DNA from: Desulfuromonadales bacterium
Lineage (GTDB): Bacteria; Desulfobacterota; Desulfuromonadia; Geobacterales; Pseudopelobacteraceae
NCBI GenBank assembly: GCA_015688915.1
Contig: JAATGX010000137.1
Location: 1-18,312 of the forward strand
Direction: 5' to 3'
DNA: 18,312 bases
Numbering within the stretch: position 1 is the first letter of the stretch; every line of letters starts with the position of its first letter. Positions 1 to 7,507 of the stretch are shown piece by piece. The notes under the pieces are model-generated. The model had not been told where the DNA came from. It worked only from the letters and a program-made list of their open reading frames with translations, and did no database searches. Position numbers and translations under genes: made by a program.

Positions 1-1053
1 AACGACGGCATGCCGAAACGGCCGCTCCTGGATCTGAGAAAAAACCTGAACCTGATCATGGCGGGGGTGTTGCGGGTCGTGGCCCTGATCGGCATCACGC
101 TCTCCACGTGGATCGGCAGCCGCCGGGCCCGGCCGGTGCGGGCCCTGGCCGAGGCGGCCCGCCGCATGGCCACCGGGGCGCCCATCGAACCGATCGTGGT
201 CAGGGGTGATGACGAGATCGGTCTGCTGGCCGAAGAGTTCAACACCATGGCCCGCGAGGTCAGCCTGCTGAAGCAGACCCTGGAACAGAACGTGGAGGAA
301 CGAACCCACCAGTTGGAGGAAAAGAGCCGGCAACTGCTGGCGGCCCAGAAGGAGCTGGCCAAGGCCGAACGGCTGGCGGGGCTGGGGCTGCTGGCGGCCG
401 GCGTGGCCCACGAGATCAACAACCCCCTGGCCATTATCCGCGGCAACGCCGAACTGTTGCAGGCGTCCATCCCGCCGGACAACGAGGACCGGGAGGAGGT
501 GGATGCCATCGTGGACGAGGCGGTGCGTATCGGCCGCATCGTCAACAACCTGCGGGTCTTCTCCCGCAGCGGGATGCAGCGGGTCACCCGGTTTTCCCTG
601 GGTGAGTTGCTGGACGGCATCCTGGACCGGATCGGCCACCAGATACCCCTGGAACGGTACCGGGTCGTTCGGGGCTACTGGGGCAGCGACGTTGAGATAG
701 AGGGGGACGCGGACCAGTTGCACCAGGTCTTTACCAACCTGGTGGCCAACGGGTTGCAGGCCATGCCCGAAGGGGGCGAGATGGTGGTGGACGTGAAACC
801 GGAGGCGGACGGCGAACAGGTGCGGGTGACGGTGCGGGACCACGGCTGCGGCATCACCGGGGAGGACATGGAGCGGCTCTTCATTCCCTTCTTCTCCACC
901 AAGCCGCGCGGCACCGGGCTGGGACTGGCGGTCTCCTACGGCATTGTCAGCGACCATGGCGGGGAGATCCGGGTGGAGAGCCGCATGGGTGAAGGATCGA
1001 CCTTCATGGTGCTGCTGCCGCTCCGGCAGGAGGCGTCCGGCCGCTTGGCCTGA
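1..1053 (+). CDS. NtrB-like sensor histidine kinase, 3' part (5' end outside window)
   Basis: C-terminal 350 residues of a membrane sensor kinase. The reading frame is open to base 1. The codons before the first ATG (position 10) align with the end of the Cache domain of the complete kinase at 10464 (here DGMPKRPLLDLRKNLNLI, there GTPERPYRELRTRVNLI), so that ATG is internal and the gene is cut by the window edge. In order: a transmembrane helix (codons ~18-38), HAMP, a coiled coil, a HisKA domain with H-box GVAHEINNPLAIIRGNAE (phospho-accepting His at codon 137), then HATPase_c with intact N box (FTNLVANGLQAM), G1 (DHGCGI), F box (FIPFFSTK) and G2 (GTGLGLAVSYGIV). It should autophosphorylate and pass phosphate to a response regulator, probably one encoded upstream of the window. 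Similarity to the 10464 kinase is very high even at DNA level around the H-box, indicating duplication. Confidence 0.93.
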   Translation, partial: NDGMPKRPLLDLRKNLNLIMAGVLRVVALIGITLSTWIGSRRARPVRALAEAARRMATGAPIEPIVVRGDDEIGLLAEEFNTMAREVSLLKQTLEQNVEERTHQLEEKSRQLLAAQKELAKAERLAGLGLLAAGVAHEINNPLAIIRGNAELLQASIPPDNEDREEVDAIVDEAVRIGRIVNNLRVFSRSGMQRVTRFSLGELLDGILDRIGHQIPLERYRVVRGYWGSDVEIEGDADQLHQVFTNLVANGLQAMPEGGEMVVDVKPEADGEQVRVTVRDHGCGITGEDMERLFIPFFSTKPRGTGLGLAVSYGIVSDHGGEIRVESRMGEGSTFMVLLPLRQEASGRLA

Positions 1054-1083
1054 TCACGCGGCGCTACTGCGCGCCCAACGACA

Positions 1084-1110
1084 ACGGGGCCCGCCTGAAG
1101 GGGGCCCCGT
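1084..1110. terminator. Hairpin between convergent genes, possible bidirectional terminator
   Basis: A perfect 9-bp stem (ACGGGGCCC, 1084-1092; GGGCCCCGT, 1102-1110) with a 9-nt loop. It lies between the stop of the left-edge kinase and the stop of the convergent chemoreceptor gene. There is no good T-tract on either side, so termination is inferred from position and stem strength only. Confidence 0.5.
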
Positions 1111-1153
1111 GTACGCCGTATTGAACCGCGGCCGCCGATTCGCCGGCGGTATG

Positions 1154-2761
1154 TCAGTCGGCCAGGCGGAACTGTCCCACCAGCGTCTTGAGATCCAGGG
1201 CCTGCCTGCTCAACTGTTCCGCGGCGGCGGCCGAGTCCTGCGCCCCGCCCGCCGTCTCCCTGACCACGTCCGTGATCAGCAGCATATTGCCGCTGATCTC
1301 GCGGGTCGTGGCGGTCTGCTGTTCGGCTGCCGTCGCGATCTGGTTGATCTGCGAGGTGACGTTACCGATCAATTGCAGGATCTCCCCCAGAGCATCACCG
1401 GAACGCCGCGCCTCTTTCGTCCCGGCGGCAACATCTTCCACACCCTGTTTCATCGATGCCACTGCGCTGCCGGTCTCGCTCTGGACTGCGGCGATCATCT
1501 CTCCGATCGTTCCCGTCGCCCGGGTGGTCCGTTCGGCCAAGGCCCGCACCTCGTCGGCCACCACGGCGAATCCGCGCCCCTGTTCTCCGGCCCGGGCCGC
1601 CTCGATGGCGGCATTCAGCGCCAGGAGGTTGGTCTGGTCGGCGATGTCCTCGATGGTGCCGATGATCTCGCCGATCTCGTCCGAGCGCCGGCCCAGGGCC
1701 TCCACCGTCCTGGCGGCGGTGGTGACCCGCCGGGCGATAGTGTCCATGTTGGATATCGTGCTTTCGACGACAGCGACGCCGGCCCGGGCCGATTCCGTCG
1801 TATTCCGGGCTTCGGCAACGGCGACCACGCAGTTGTGGGCGATTTCCGTCGAAGTGGCCGCCATCTCTTCCGCTGCCGTCGCGATGCCGGTGGATTGGGA
1901 CGAAACCCGCTGTGTCCCGTGGGCGATCTGCTGGGATGTCCCCTGCACCTGCACCGCGGCGGCGGCCAACTGCCCGGTGATGCCGGACACCTTGGCGATG
2001 GTGCCGTGCAGTTTGTCCATGAAGGTGTTGAACGAGGCGCACATCGCGCCGATCTCGTCCCGCTTCCGGTGGTCGAGGCGCTTGGTCAGATCGCCTTCGC
2101 CTTCGGCCATGTCCTTCAGCAGGTCGTGCATCCGGTTGAGCGGGATGAAGAGGCTATGGATGGTGAGGTGGCTGAGGAACCCCGCCAGCAGCAGGATGCC
2201 GCAGCAGATCGCGGCGATCACCACCTTCAGGTGGTTGTAGGCGGCATAGAATTCGGCCTTTTCAACCCCCACGTACAGTATGCCGATCACCTCGCCCCGG
2301 GCGTTGCGGATCGGATCGTAGGCCGTGAAGTAGGGTATGCCGAGGATGTCGGCCTCGCCGCGGTAGGAGGCGCCCCGCGTGATTACCGCCTCGTAGGCCG
2401 GCCCGGTCAGTTTGGTGCCGATGGCCCGGCTGCCGTCCGGCTTGACCACGTTGGTGGAGACCCGCTCGTCCCCCATGAAAACGGTGGCGGTGCCGCCGCT
2501 GATCTCCTTGAGTTTGTCCGGCAGTTCAACATTGCCGTTCAGCACGTAATCGCCGGCAAGCAGTTTCCCATCCGCGATCCTGAAATCCGTTCCCTTGGCC
2601 TTGAGCAGTTCCCACAGCGTCTTGAGACGGGACTCCTGGGATGCCTGGGCCTGGCGGCGCAGCTCTCCCTCGAACCGGATCAGGCAGGTCGCGGTGGTGG
2701 CGGCCAGGGCGACGGCGACGATGACGGTGTTGATGGTGATGAATTTGGTTCTGACTTTCAT
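1154..2761 (-). CDS. Methyl-accepting chemotaxis protein with single Cache (sCache_3-like) sensor
   Basis: A 535-residue inner-membrane chemoreceptor that would signal to CheA/CheW. In order: TM1 (~7-26); a periplasmic single-Cache domain with hallmark stretches GTATVFMGDERVSTNV, RAIGTKLTG and GIPYFTAYDPI, ending in GEVIGILYVGVEKAEF; TM2 (VVIAAICCGILLLAGFL); HAMP; and a long cytoplasmic signalling hairpin with the conserved tip ADQTNLLALNAAIEAARAGE. It ends in QFRLAD, with no CheR/CheB-binding pentapeptide. The start at 2761 (MKVRTKF) is preferred because AAAGGA lies 5 nt upstream; an in-frame ATG eight codons earlier has no such site. It lies 93 bp downstream of the hydrogenase maturation protease gene on the same strand, so it may be read through from that operon. 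Its Cache domain matches the second Cache of the kinase at 10464. The ligand is unknown. Confidence 0.93.
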   Translation of the reverse strand: MKVRTKFITINTVIVAVALAATTATCLIRFEGELRRQAQASQESRLKTLWELLKAKGTDFRIADGKLLAGDYVLNGNVELPDKLKEISGGTATVFMGDERVSTNVVKPDGSRAIGTKLTGPAYEAVITRGASYRGEADILGIPYFTAYDPIRNARGEVIGILYVGVEKAEFYAAYNHLKVVIAAICCGILLLAGFLSHLTIHSLFIPLNRMHDLLKDMAEGEGDLTKRLDHRKRDEIGAMCASFNTFMDKLHGTIAKVSGITGQLAAAAVQVQGTSQQIAHGTQRVSSQSTGIATAAEEMAATSTEIAHNCVVAVAEARNTTESARAGVAVVESTISNMDTIARRVTTAARTVEALGRRSDEIGEIIGTIEDIADQTNLLALNAAIEAARAGEQGRGFAVVADEVRALAERTTRATGTIGEMIAAVQSETGSAVASMKQGVEDVAAGTKEARRSGDALGEILQLIGNVTSQINQIATAAEQQTATTREISGNMLLITDVVRETAGGAQDSAAAAEQLSRQALDLKTLVGQFRLAD

Positions 2762-2796
2762 GGAGATCCTTTGTATCGAGGGCATCAGGTGATGCG

Positions 2797-2816
2797 CCCC
2801 TGTCAGGGCTCAGGGG
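2797..2816 (-). other. Small hairpin between hybP and the chemoreceptor gene
   Basis: A 6-bp stem (CCCCTG 2797-2802, CAGGGG 2811-2816) with an 8-nt loop, in the 93-bp gap after the last hydrogenase gene. No T-tract follows, so a terminator or attenuator role is only a possibility. Confidence 0.25.
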
Positions 2817-2854
2817 AGGGCTGAATCCCCGCGTGCCCCTTCTGCCCGGCTTCA

Positions 2855-3334
2855 TCACTGCCGCGAAACCACGTGCCCTGCTGCCGTCAACTCCTCCACC
2901 AGCATCTCTGCCAGGCCCGGCAGTTTCCCCGCCAGGTTGGGCGACAACTCCACTCCGGCCTCGTAGGACTCCGGGATCACGCCGAACAGGGTGATCCGCT
3001 CCGGACAGCGCCCGCGGAGCTCGCTCAGCGTCAGGACCTCCTGGATGCCGATCTGGTGGGGCGACAGCTTGACCGGCAGCCTGCTCAGCATGAAATCGTC
3101 CTTTTCGTAGCGAAAGATCTCCCCCGGTTCCCCCTGTGCCTCGATCACGTCCACCAGGAAGACCCGGTCGGCCTCCTCCAGCCAGTGGGTGACCATGATG
3201 CCCAGGGTACCGCCGTCATACAGTTCGACATCGTCGGAAAAGACATAATGCTCCTGCAGATACTTTACAAAATGGACACCGAAACCCTCGTCCGAGAGGA
3301 GCAGGTTGCCGGCGCCGAAGATGAGAGTTTTCAT
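2855..3334 (-). CDS. hybP: [NiFe] hydrogenase maturation endopeptidase (HyaD/HybD family)
   Basis: A 159-residue cytoplasmic protease that removes the C-terminal extension of the large subunit after nickel insertion, allowing the active site to close and the heterodimer to be exported. It starts with the family motif FGAGNLLLSDEGFGV. The three residues that bind nickel in E. coli HybD (Glu16, Asp62, His93) are found at exactly those positions here (E16 in DEGFG, D62 in FLVDVIE, H93 in SPHQIG). Length is normal for the family. It lies directly downstream of the large-subunit gene, its presumed substrate, separated by 125 bp that contain an inverted repeat. The ribosome-binding site is weak (AGGTG about 8 nt before ATG). 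The symbol follows Geobacter usage, where this gene closes the hyb operon. Confidence 0.94.
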   Translation of the reverse strand: MKTLIFGAGNLLLSDEGFGVHFVKYLQEHYVFSDDVELYDGGTLGIMVTHWLEEADRVFLVDVIEAQGEPGEIFRYEKDDFMLSRLPVKLSPHQIGIQEVLTLSELRGRCPERITLFGVIPESYEAGVELSPNLAGKLPGLAEMLVEELTAAGHVVSRQ

Positions 3335-3352
3335 GAATTACACACCTATTCT

Positions 3353-3432
3353 CTCACAGAGGCACAGAGCACACGGAGAAATCAAAATCATTACCGCGGG
3401 CCTCTCACGGTACACCTCTGTGCCTCTGTGAG
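3353..3432. repeat. Dispersed-type inverted repeat in the hybL-hybP gap
   Basis: A perfect 17-bp inverted repeat: CTCACAGAGGCACAGAG at 3353-3369 and its reverse complement at 3416-3432, with a 46-nt centre. A tandem CTCTGTGAG (3424-3432, 3433-3441) and a secondary pair (CCTCTCAC 3401-3408 with GTGAGAGG 3437-3444) add to the structure. The sequence type, alternating CTCTGTG/CACAGAG, resembles repeats scattered through many bacterial genomes. In the mRNA it would form a long hairpin between the hybL stop and the hybP ribosome-binding site. Confidence 0.75.
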
Positions 3433-3459
3433 CTCTGTGAGAGGCGCTTTGTTTGATTT

Positions 3460-5139
3460 TTACATCACCTTCACGTTCGTGATCTCTTTCCCCTCCGGGT
3501 CGATGGTGTGCACCGCGCAGGCGATGCAGGGGTCGAAGGAGTGGCTGGTGCGCAGCACCTCCAGCGGCCTTTCGGAATCCGCCACCGGGTTGCCCACCAG
3601 CGAGGCCTCGTAGGGCCCCAGGGCCCCTTTGTCGTCCCGGGGCGAGGCGTTCCAGGTGGAGGGGACCACGGCCTGGTAGTTCTTGATCTTCTGCTTTTCG
3701 ATCACGACCCAGTGGGACAGCGTGCCGCGCGGCGCCTCGTGGAAACCGACGCCTTTGAACTCTCCCTTGGGGATCTCGGTCGGGTTGGCATAGGCTTTGT
3801 CGCCCTTGGCCACGTTGGCCACCAGCTTGTCCAGGTATTCCAGGGAATAGTCGGCCATCAGGTGGGCCCTGATGGCGCGGGCGCCCAGGCGGCCCATGGT
3901 GGAGTGCAGGTCGTTGGCCGTGATGCCGATCTTCTTGCAGGAATCGTCCACCAGCTTCTTGACCTTCTGGTTGCCGCCGGCATAGTCGGCGAAGAGCTGG
4001 GCCGGCGGACCGACCTGCACCGCCCGGCCGGCCAGGCGGGGAGCCTTGCACCAGGAGTATTTGCCGTTGTCCTGGAACTCGCCATACTTGGGTTTGGTCT
4101 CCCCCTCCCAGGGGTGGAGGGTGCTGTTCCCCTCGTACCAGGCATGGGTCGTGTTTTCCTTGATGTTGGCGATCAGGTCCAGGTCCTGGTGATTGGTGAT
4201 GATCCGGGCACCCGAGAGGTTTGCATCGGTGATGATGGCGCCCGGCAGGGCGAACTTGGTGTTCCGGGTATCTTCGGCCATCTCCGGAACAGCCAGGTAG
4301 TTGACGACGCCGCGGCCGTACTTGAACCATTCCTGGTAGGCCGAGGCGATGGCCAGCATGTCCGGGTAGTAGACCTTCTGGACAAACTCGCGGGTCTCTT
4401 CCATCAGCACCCGCAGGGCCATGATCCGTTCCATGTTGAGGGTGGCCAGGTTCTCCATGTTGATGGCCGTTGCCACGCCCCCCACGCACAGGTTCTGGAT
4501 ATGGGGGTTCTTGCCCCCCAGGATGGCGACCGCTTGCGCCGCCTTGCGCTGAAAATCCAAGGCCCTCAGGTAGTGGGCCACGGCCATCAGGTTGGCTTCG
4601 GGAGGCAGTTTCATGGCCGGGTGTCCCCAGTAGCCGGAGGAGAAGATCCCCAGGCGGCCGGTTTCCACGAAGGATTTCAGTTTCTGTTGCACCGCCTTGA
4701 ACTCGGTTTCGCTGTTGCCGGGCCAGTCGGAGATGGACTGGGCCAGTTGGGCGGTCTTTTTCGGATCGGCCTTGAGCGCCGAGACCACGTCCACCCAATC
4801 CAGGGCCGACAGGTGGTAGAAATGCACGATGTGGTCCTGCACCGAGTGCTGGGCCATGATGATGTTGCGGATGTACTGGGCATTGAGCGGCACCTCCACC
4901 TTCAGGGCGTTCTCCACCGAGCGGATGGACGAGATGGCGTGCACCGTGGTACAGACGCCGCAGAAACGCTGGGCGTAGATCCAGGCATCCTGGGGCGGCC
5001 GCCCTTTGAGGATGGTCTCGATGCCGCGCCACATCTGGGCCGAAGACCAGGCGTTGCTGACGGCACCTCCGTTTACTTCGACATCGATGCGCAGGTGGCC
5101 TTCGATGCGGGTGATGGGGTCGAGGGTGATGCGGGCCAT
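3460..5139 (-). CDS. hybL: [NiFe] uptake hydrogenase large (catalytic) subunit
   Basis: A 559-residue catalytic subunit that oxidises H2 at the NiFe(CN)2CO centre, paired with HybS on the periplasmic side. Nickel ligands are visible in both signature motifs: RFCGVC near the N-terminus (C60, C63) and DPCIACAVH near the end (C538, C541). The 15 residues after His544 form the maturation extension removed by the HybP-type protease. There is no Tat signal; the family is exported together with the small subunit. The start at 5139 (MARITLDPIT) is preferred because GGAGG lies 7 nt upstream; an ATG two codons earlier would leave only 1 nt. The gene is fourth in the operon, and a 135-bp gap with an inverted repeat separates it from the preceding membrane-subunit gene. 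The sequence type matches Hyd-2/Geobacter Hyb (group 1) enzymes. Confidence 0.97.
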   Translation of the reverse strand: MARITLDPITRIEGHLRIDVEVNGGAVSNAWSSAQMWRGIETILKGRPPQDAWIYAQRFCGVCTTVHAISSIRSVENALKVEVPLNAQYIRNIIMAQHSVQDHIVHFYHLSALDWVDVVSALKADPKKTAQLAQSISDWPGNSETEFKAVQQKLKSFVETGRLGIFSSGYWGHPAMKLPPEANLMAVAHYLRALDFQRKAAQAVAILGGKNPHIQNLCVGGVATAINMENLATLNMERIMALRVLMEETREFVQKVYYPDMLAIASAYQEWFKYGRGVVNYLAVPEMAEDTRNTKFALPGAIITDANLSGARIITNHQDLDLIANIKENTTHAWYEGNSTLHPWEGETKPKYGEFQDNGKYSWCKAPRLAGRAVQVGPPAQLFADYAGGNQKVKKLVDDSCKKIGITANDLHSTMGRLGARAIRAHLMADYSLEYLDKLVANVAKGDKAYANPTEIPKGEFKGVGFHEAPRGTLSHWVVIEKQKIKNYQAVVPSTWNASPRDDKGALGPYEASLVGNPVADSERPLEVLRTSHSFDPCIACAVHTIDPEGKEITNVKVM

Positions 5140-5176
5140 ATTCATTCCTCCAGTAAAATAGGTTGTGTATTTAGTC

Positions 5177-5264
5177 TTCCCCCTCTGAAAAAGGGGGATT
5201 GAGGGGATTTGCCGTTGACGTCAAAAACGAAATCCCCCCTGCCTCCCCTTTTTCAAAGGAGGGA
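5177..5264. repeat. Imperfect inverted repeat of CCCCCTTTGAAAAAGGGGG type
   Basis: Two diverged copies face each other between hybB and hybL. The left copy at 5177-5210 contains CCCCCTCTGAAAAAGGGGGA followed by TTGAGGGGATTT. The right copy at 5230-5264 is the inverse (AAATCCCCCC...CCCCTTTTTCAAAGGAGGG). The gap is 19 bp, so the transcript can form a large hairpin. This is a commonly dispersed G/C-tract repeat type rather than a coding feature. It lies inside the operon, before the hybL ribosome-binding site. Confidence 0.75.
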
Positions 5265-5274
5265 ACTCCATAAT

Positions 5275-6567
5275 TCAGGCTTTCTCCGCCGCTCCATGCC
5301 CCGCGGCCTCGTGCTGTTCCCGCGTGTGCAGCCGGGGGAGCACCGGCAGTATCTTGACCAGCACCTGGTACCCCAGGATCTCGAAGGCCACGATCCCCAC
5401 CGTGATCAGGAGTTCGGCCAGGGCCGGGAAATAGTGCCACCCCTTGCCGGGGTTGAAGCCGATCAGGTAGACATTGAAACGGTACAGGGCGCCTCCCAGG
5501 ACGATCAGGACGGCGGAGACGAACAGCCAGCGAACCGACGCGCGTTTGCGGCCGCTGAACAGGAGCAGCGAGCCGCCGCCGATCAGGCAGAACTCCAGCA
5601 GGAAGAAGCGCGAGTAGAAGTCAAGCGAGACCGCCGCCGCCAACTGGCCGCGCCAGGCCAGGTCGCCGACCACCACCGAAAGCCAGATCACGGTCAGCCA
5701 GGGGATGATGCGGGCCAGGCCGGCCAGTTCCGCGGTTTCGAAGGGACGCTTGAAGGCGTAACAGGAGATGACCGACTCCAGGATGGCGATGGAGTAGCCG
5801 ATGTACACGCAGTTGATCAGGAACAACAGCGGCAGGAAGCCGGTGTACCAGAGCGGGTGCAGCTTGGTGGAGGCGATCAGCAGCAGCGAGCCGAGGGACG
5901 ATTGGTGCATGGTCGGCAGGGTGATCCCCAGCACGATGATGAAGATCAGCGCCTTGTCAAGACGCGGCTTGAGCCAGGCGGCGATCTCCTTGACCCCCTC
6001 CAGCCGGTCGGCCAGATGTTCGGGCGCCGGCTTGCCCAGCCGGCCGTAGAGCTTGTTCAGCAGATGCTGCAGGGTGCGCCACTCGGTCCTCTCGATCCAG
6101 GTCAGGATGGCCGGCATGAACTCGATGATCAGTACGGTGGTGTAGGCCATGACGCACAGGGCCACTTCGAACATGGCCGAGTTAGCCTGCCAGTGGGAAG
6201 GGATGAAGAAGTTGTAGGCGTTCCAGGGGCGTCCCACGTCCACCATGACCGAGAAACCGGCAAGGCCGTACCCGAACATGCTGGTGAGGATGGCCGAGCG
6301 GATCATGGGGTGGTAGTGCATGCGGTTCCTGATGTAGACCAGGATCGCCATGGCGTAGCCGCCGCAGGCGATGGCCGTGCCGGTGGCCACGTCGTAGGTG
6401 ATCCAGATCCCCCAGGGGTAGCCGTCGCTCATGTTGGAGACCGCTCCGATCCCCTTGATGAAGCGCACCGCCATCAGGGCGAAGCCGATCAGGGTCAGCG
6501 TGAGCAGAACACAGAAGGACGGTGTCAGTATCCGGGTATTGAGTTTCTGGTATTCATCGTTTCCCAT
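5275..6567 (-). CDS. hybB: Hydrogenase integral membrane subunit, HybB/NrfD family
   Basis: A 430-residue polytopic membrane protein of the HybB (NrfD-like) family. It anchors the hydrogenase and passes electrons from HybA to the quinone pool without haem. About ten hydrophobic helices can be read: ~14-34, 57-79, 88-108, 129-153, 203-223, 238-265, 285-302, 313-335, 343-365 and 378-402. The conserved N-terminal region (DGYPWGIWITYDVATGTAIACGG) and a short charged C-terminus are present. Its start overlaps the end of hybA by 14 bp, and AAGGAGGA lies 5 nt before ATG, so the two are probably translationally coupled. In E. coli Hyd-2, HybB supports reversible H2 oxidation with menaquinone; the same role is inferred here. 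Confidence 0.95.
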   Translation of the reverse strand: MGNDEYQKLNTRILTPSFCVLLTLTLIGFALMAVRFIKGIGAVSNMSDGYPWGIWITYDVATGTAIACGGYAMAILVYIRNRMHYHPMIRSAILTSMFGYGLAGFSVMVDVGRPWNAYNFFIPSHWQANSAMFEVALCVMAYTTVLIIEFMPAILTWIERTEWRTLQHLLNKLYGRLGKPAPEHLADRLEGVKEIAAWLKPRLDKALIFIIVLGITLPTMHQSSLGSLLLIASTKLHPLWYTGFLPLLFLINCVYIGYSIAILESVISCYAFKRPFETAELAGLARIIPWLTVIWLSVVVGDLAWRGQLAAAVSLDFYSRFFLLEFCLIGGGSLLLFSGRKRASVRWLFVSAVLIVLGGALYRFNVYLIGFNPGKGWHYFPALAELLITVGIVAFEILGYQVLVKILPVLPRLHTREQHEAAGHGAAEKA

Positions 6568-7507
6568 CGCCGTCCTCCTTGGGTTTGTCGGTGGTAGCGT
6601 CGTGCTCCGCTTTGTGTTCGCCGTTGCCGTTCCTCATGTTCTTGATGGCGATGAAGCAGAGGGTGCTGTAGAGGGCCACCGGTGCGATGAATCCCTTGTA
6701 GATGGTGTGTTGAATCTTTTCCGAAAACTCGGCCGGGGCCTCTGTTTTGAGAACCGGCAGTCCCAGCTTGTTGAACTGCATGGCGGCCAGGTAGAGATGG
6801 TTGGTGCCCCCCAGTTCCTTTTCGCCGTAGATGTGGTCGAGATAGGTGCCCGGATGTTCCTGCAGCCGTTTGTTGGCCTCGGCCAGCAGGTCCTTGCGCT
6901 TGCCGAACATGATCGCGCCGGTGGGGCAGACCTCGGCGCAGGCCGAGATCCCCTTTTTGGGCAGGTTGGTATTCTTGCACAGGTCGCATTTGACGATCTG
7001 GGGAATCGCCTTTTCCCATTGGAACTTGGGGATGGTGAAGGCGCACGCCACCTGGCAGTAACGGCAGCCGATGCAGGCGTTCTTGTTGTAGTCCACGATG
7101 CCGGTCACCGGATCGCGGGTCATGGCGGTGACCGGGCAGACCGAGACGCAGGACGGCTTCTGGCAGTGCATGCAGGAGTATTTGACGTAGGACCACTCCC
7201 GCTCGGACTCCTTGAAGAGCTTGATCAGGGTGCGGGTGCTGCCGGACAGGTCCTGGGGCGCGTCCCACAGGCCGTCGCTGTCGAAGGGCGCCCGCTCGTA
7301 GGAGAGGCTCCCGTAATCGCCGTTGACCCGTTTGCAGCTCGCCATGCAGGCCTTGCAGCCGACGCATTTGGTGGCGTCATAGAGCATGCCCAGGGTCTCG
7401 TTGTTGACGTGGTGCTCTTCCGAGGCTGCGGCGCGCCTGCCGGCCAGGAGCGCCGCGCCGCCAACGCCCATGATCTTGAGGAACTGGCGTCTACTCGGTT
7501 TTCTCAT
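6554..7507 (-). CDS. hybA: Hydrogenase electron-transfer ferredoxin subunit, Tat-exported, four [4Fe-4S]
   Basis: A 317-residue periplasmic iron-sulfur protein linking the small subunit to HybB. The N-terminus carries a twin-arginine signal (SRRQFLK, then a hydrophobic stretch to ~residue 28). Sixteen cysteines form four ferredoxin groups: C48/51/54/58, C112/115/120/124, C145/148/151/155 and C174/177/190/194. A C-terminal hydrophobic segment (FIAPVALYSTLCFIAI) near residue 275 probably anchors it, as in E. coli HybA (~328 residues). The start at 7507 has AAGGGGG 6 nt upstream; an ATG two codons earlier is too close to that site. The gene overlaps the end of hybS by 17 bp and the start of hybB by 14 bp, a tightly coupled arrangement. 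Confidence 0.96.
   Translation of the reverse strand: MRKPSRRQFLKIMGVGGAALLAGRRAAASEEHHVNNETLGMLYDATKCVGCKACMASCKRVNGDYGSLSYERAPFDSDGLWDAPQDLSGSTRTLIKLFKESEREWSYVKYSCMHCQKPSCVSVCPVTAMTRDPVTGIVDYNKNACIGCRYCQVACAFTIPKFQWEKAIPQIVKCDLCKNTNLPKKGISACAEVCPTGAIMFGKRKDLLAEANKRLQEHPGTYLDHIYGEKELGGTNHLYLAAMQFNKLGLPVLKTEAPAEFSEKIQHTIYKGFIAPVALYSTLCFIAIKNMRNGNGEHKAEHDATTDKPKEDGDGKR

Noticed and set aside
944..2824. Long plus-strand open frame (626 codons) opposite the chemoreceptor gene
   Set aside because: It is antisense to a clear chemoreceptor, low in complexity (rich in G, R, D, H), and has no recognisable domain. In high-GC DNA the frame opposite a real gene often stays open.
3338..5202. Long frames overlapping hybL on both strands (564 codons each)
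   Set aside because: Both are shadows of the well-supported large-subunit frame, rich in G/P/R or G/H/V, with no family motifs.
3353..5264. CRISPR array or integrated element from repeated motifs in the hyb operon
   Set aside because: The repeats are inverted, only two copies each, of different families, with no regular spacers and no cas or transposase genes.
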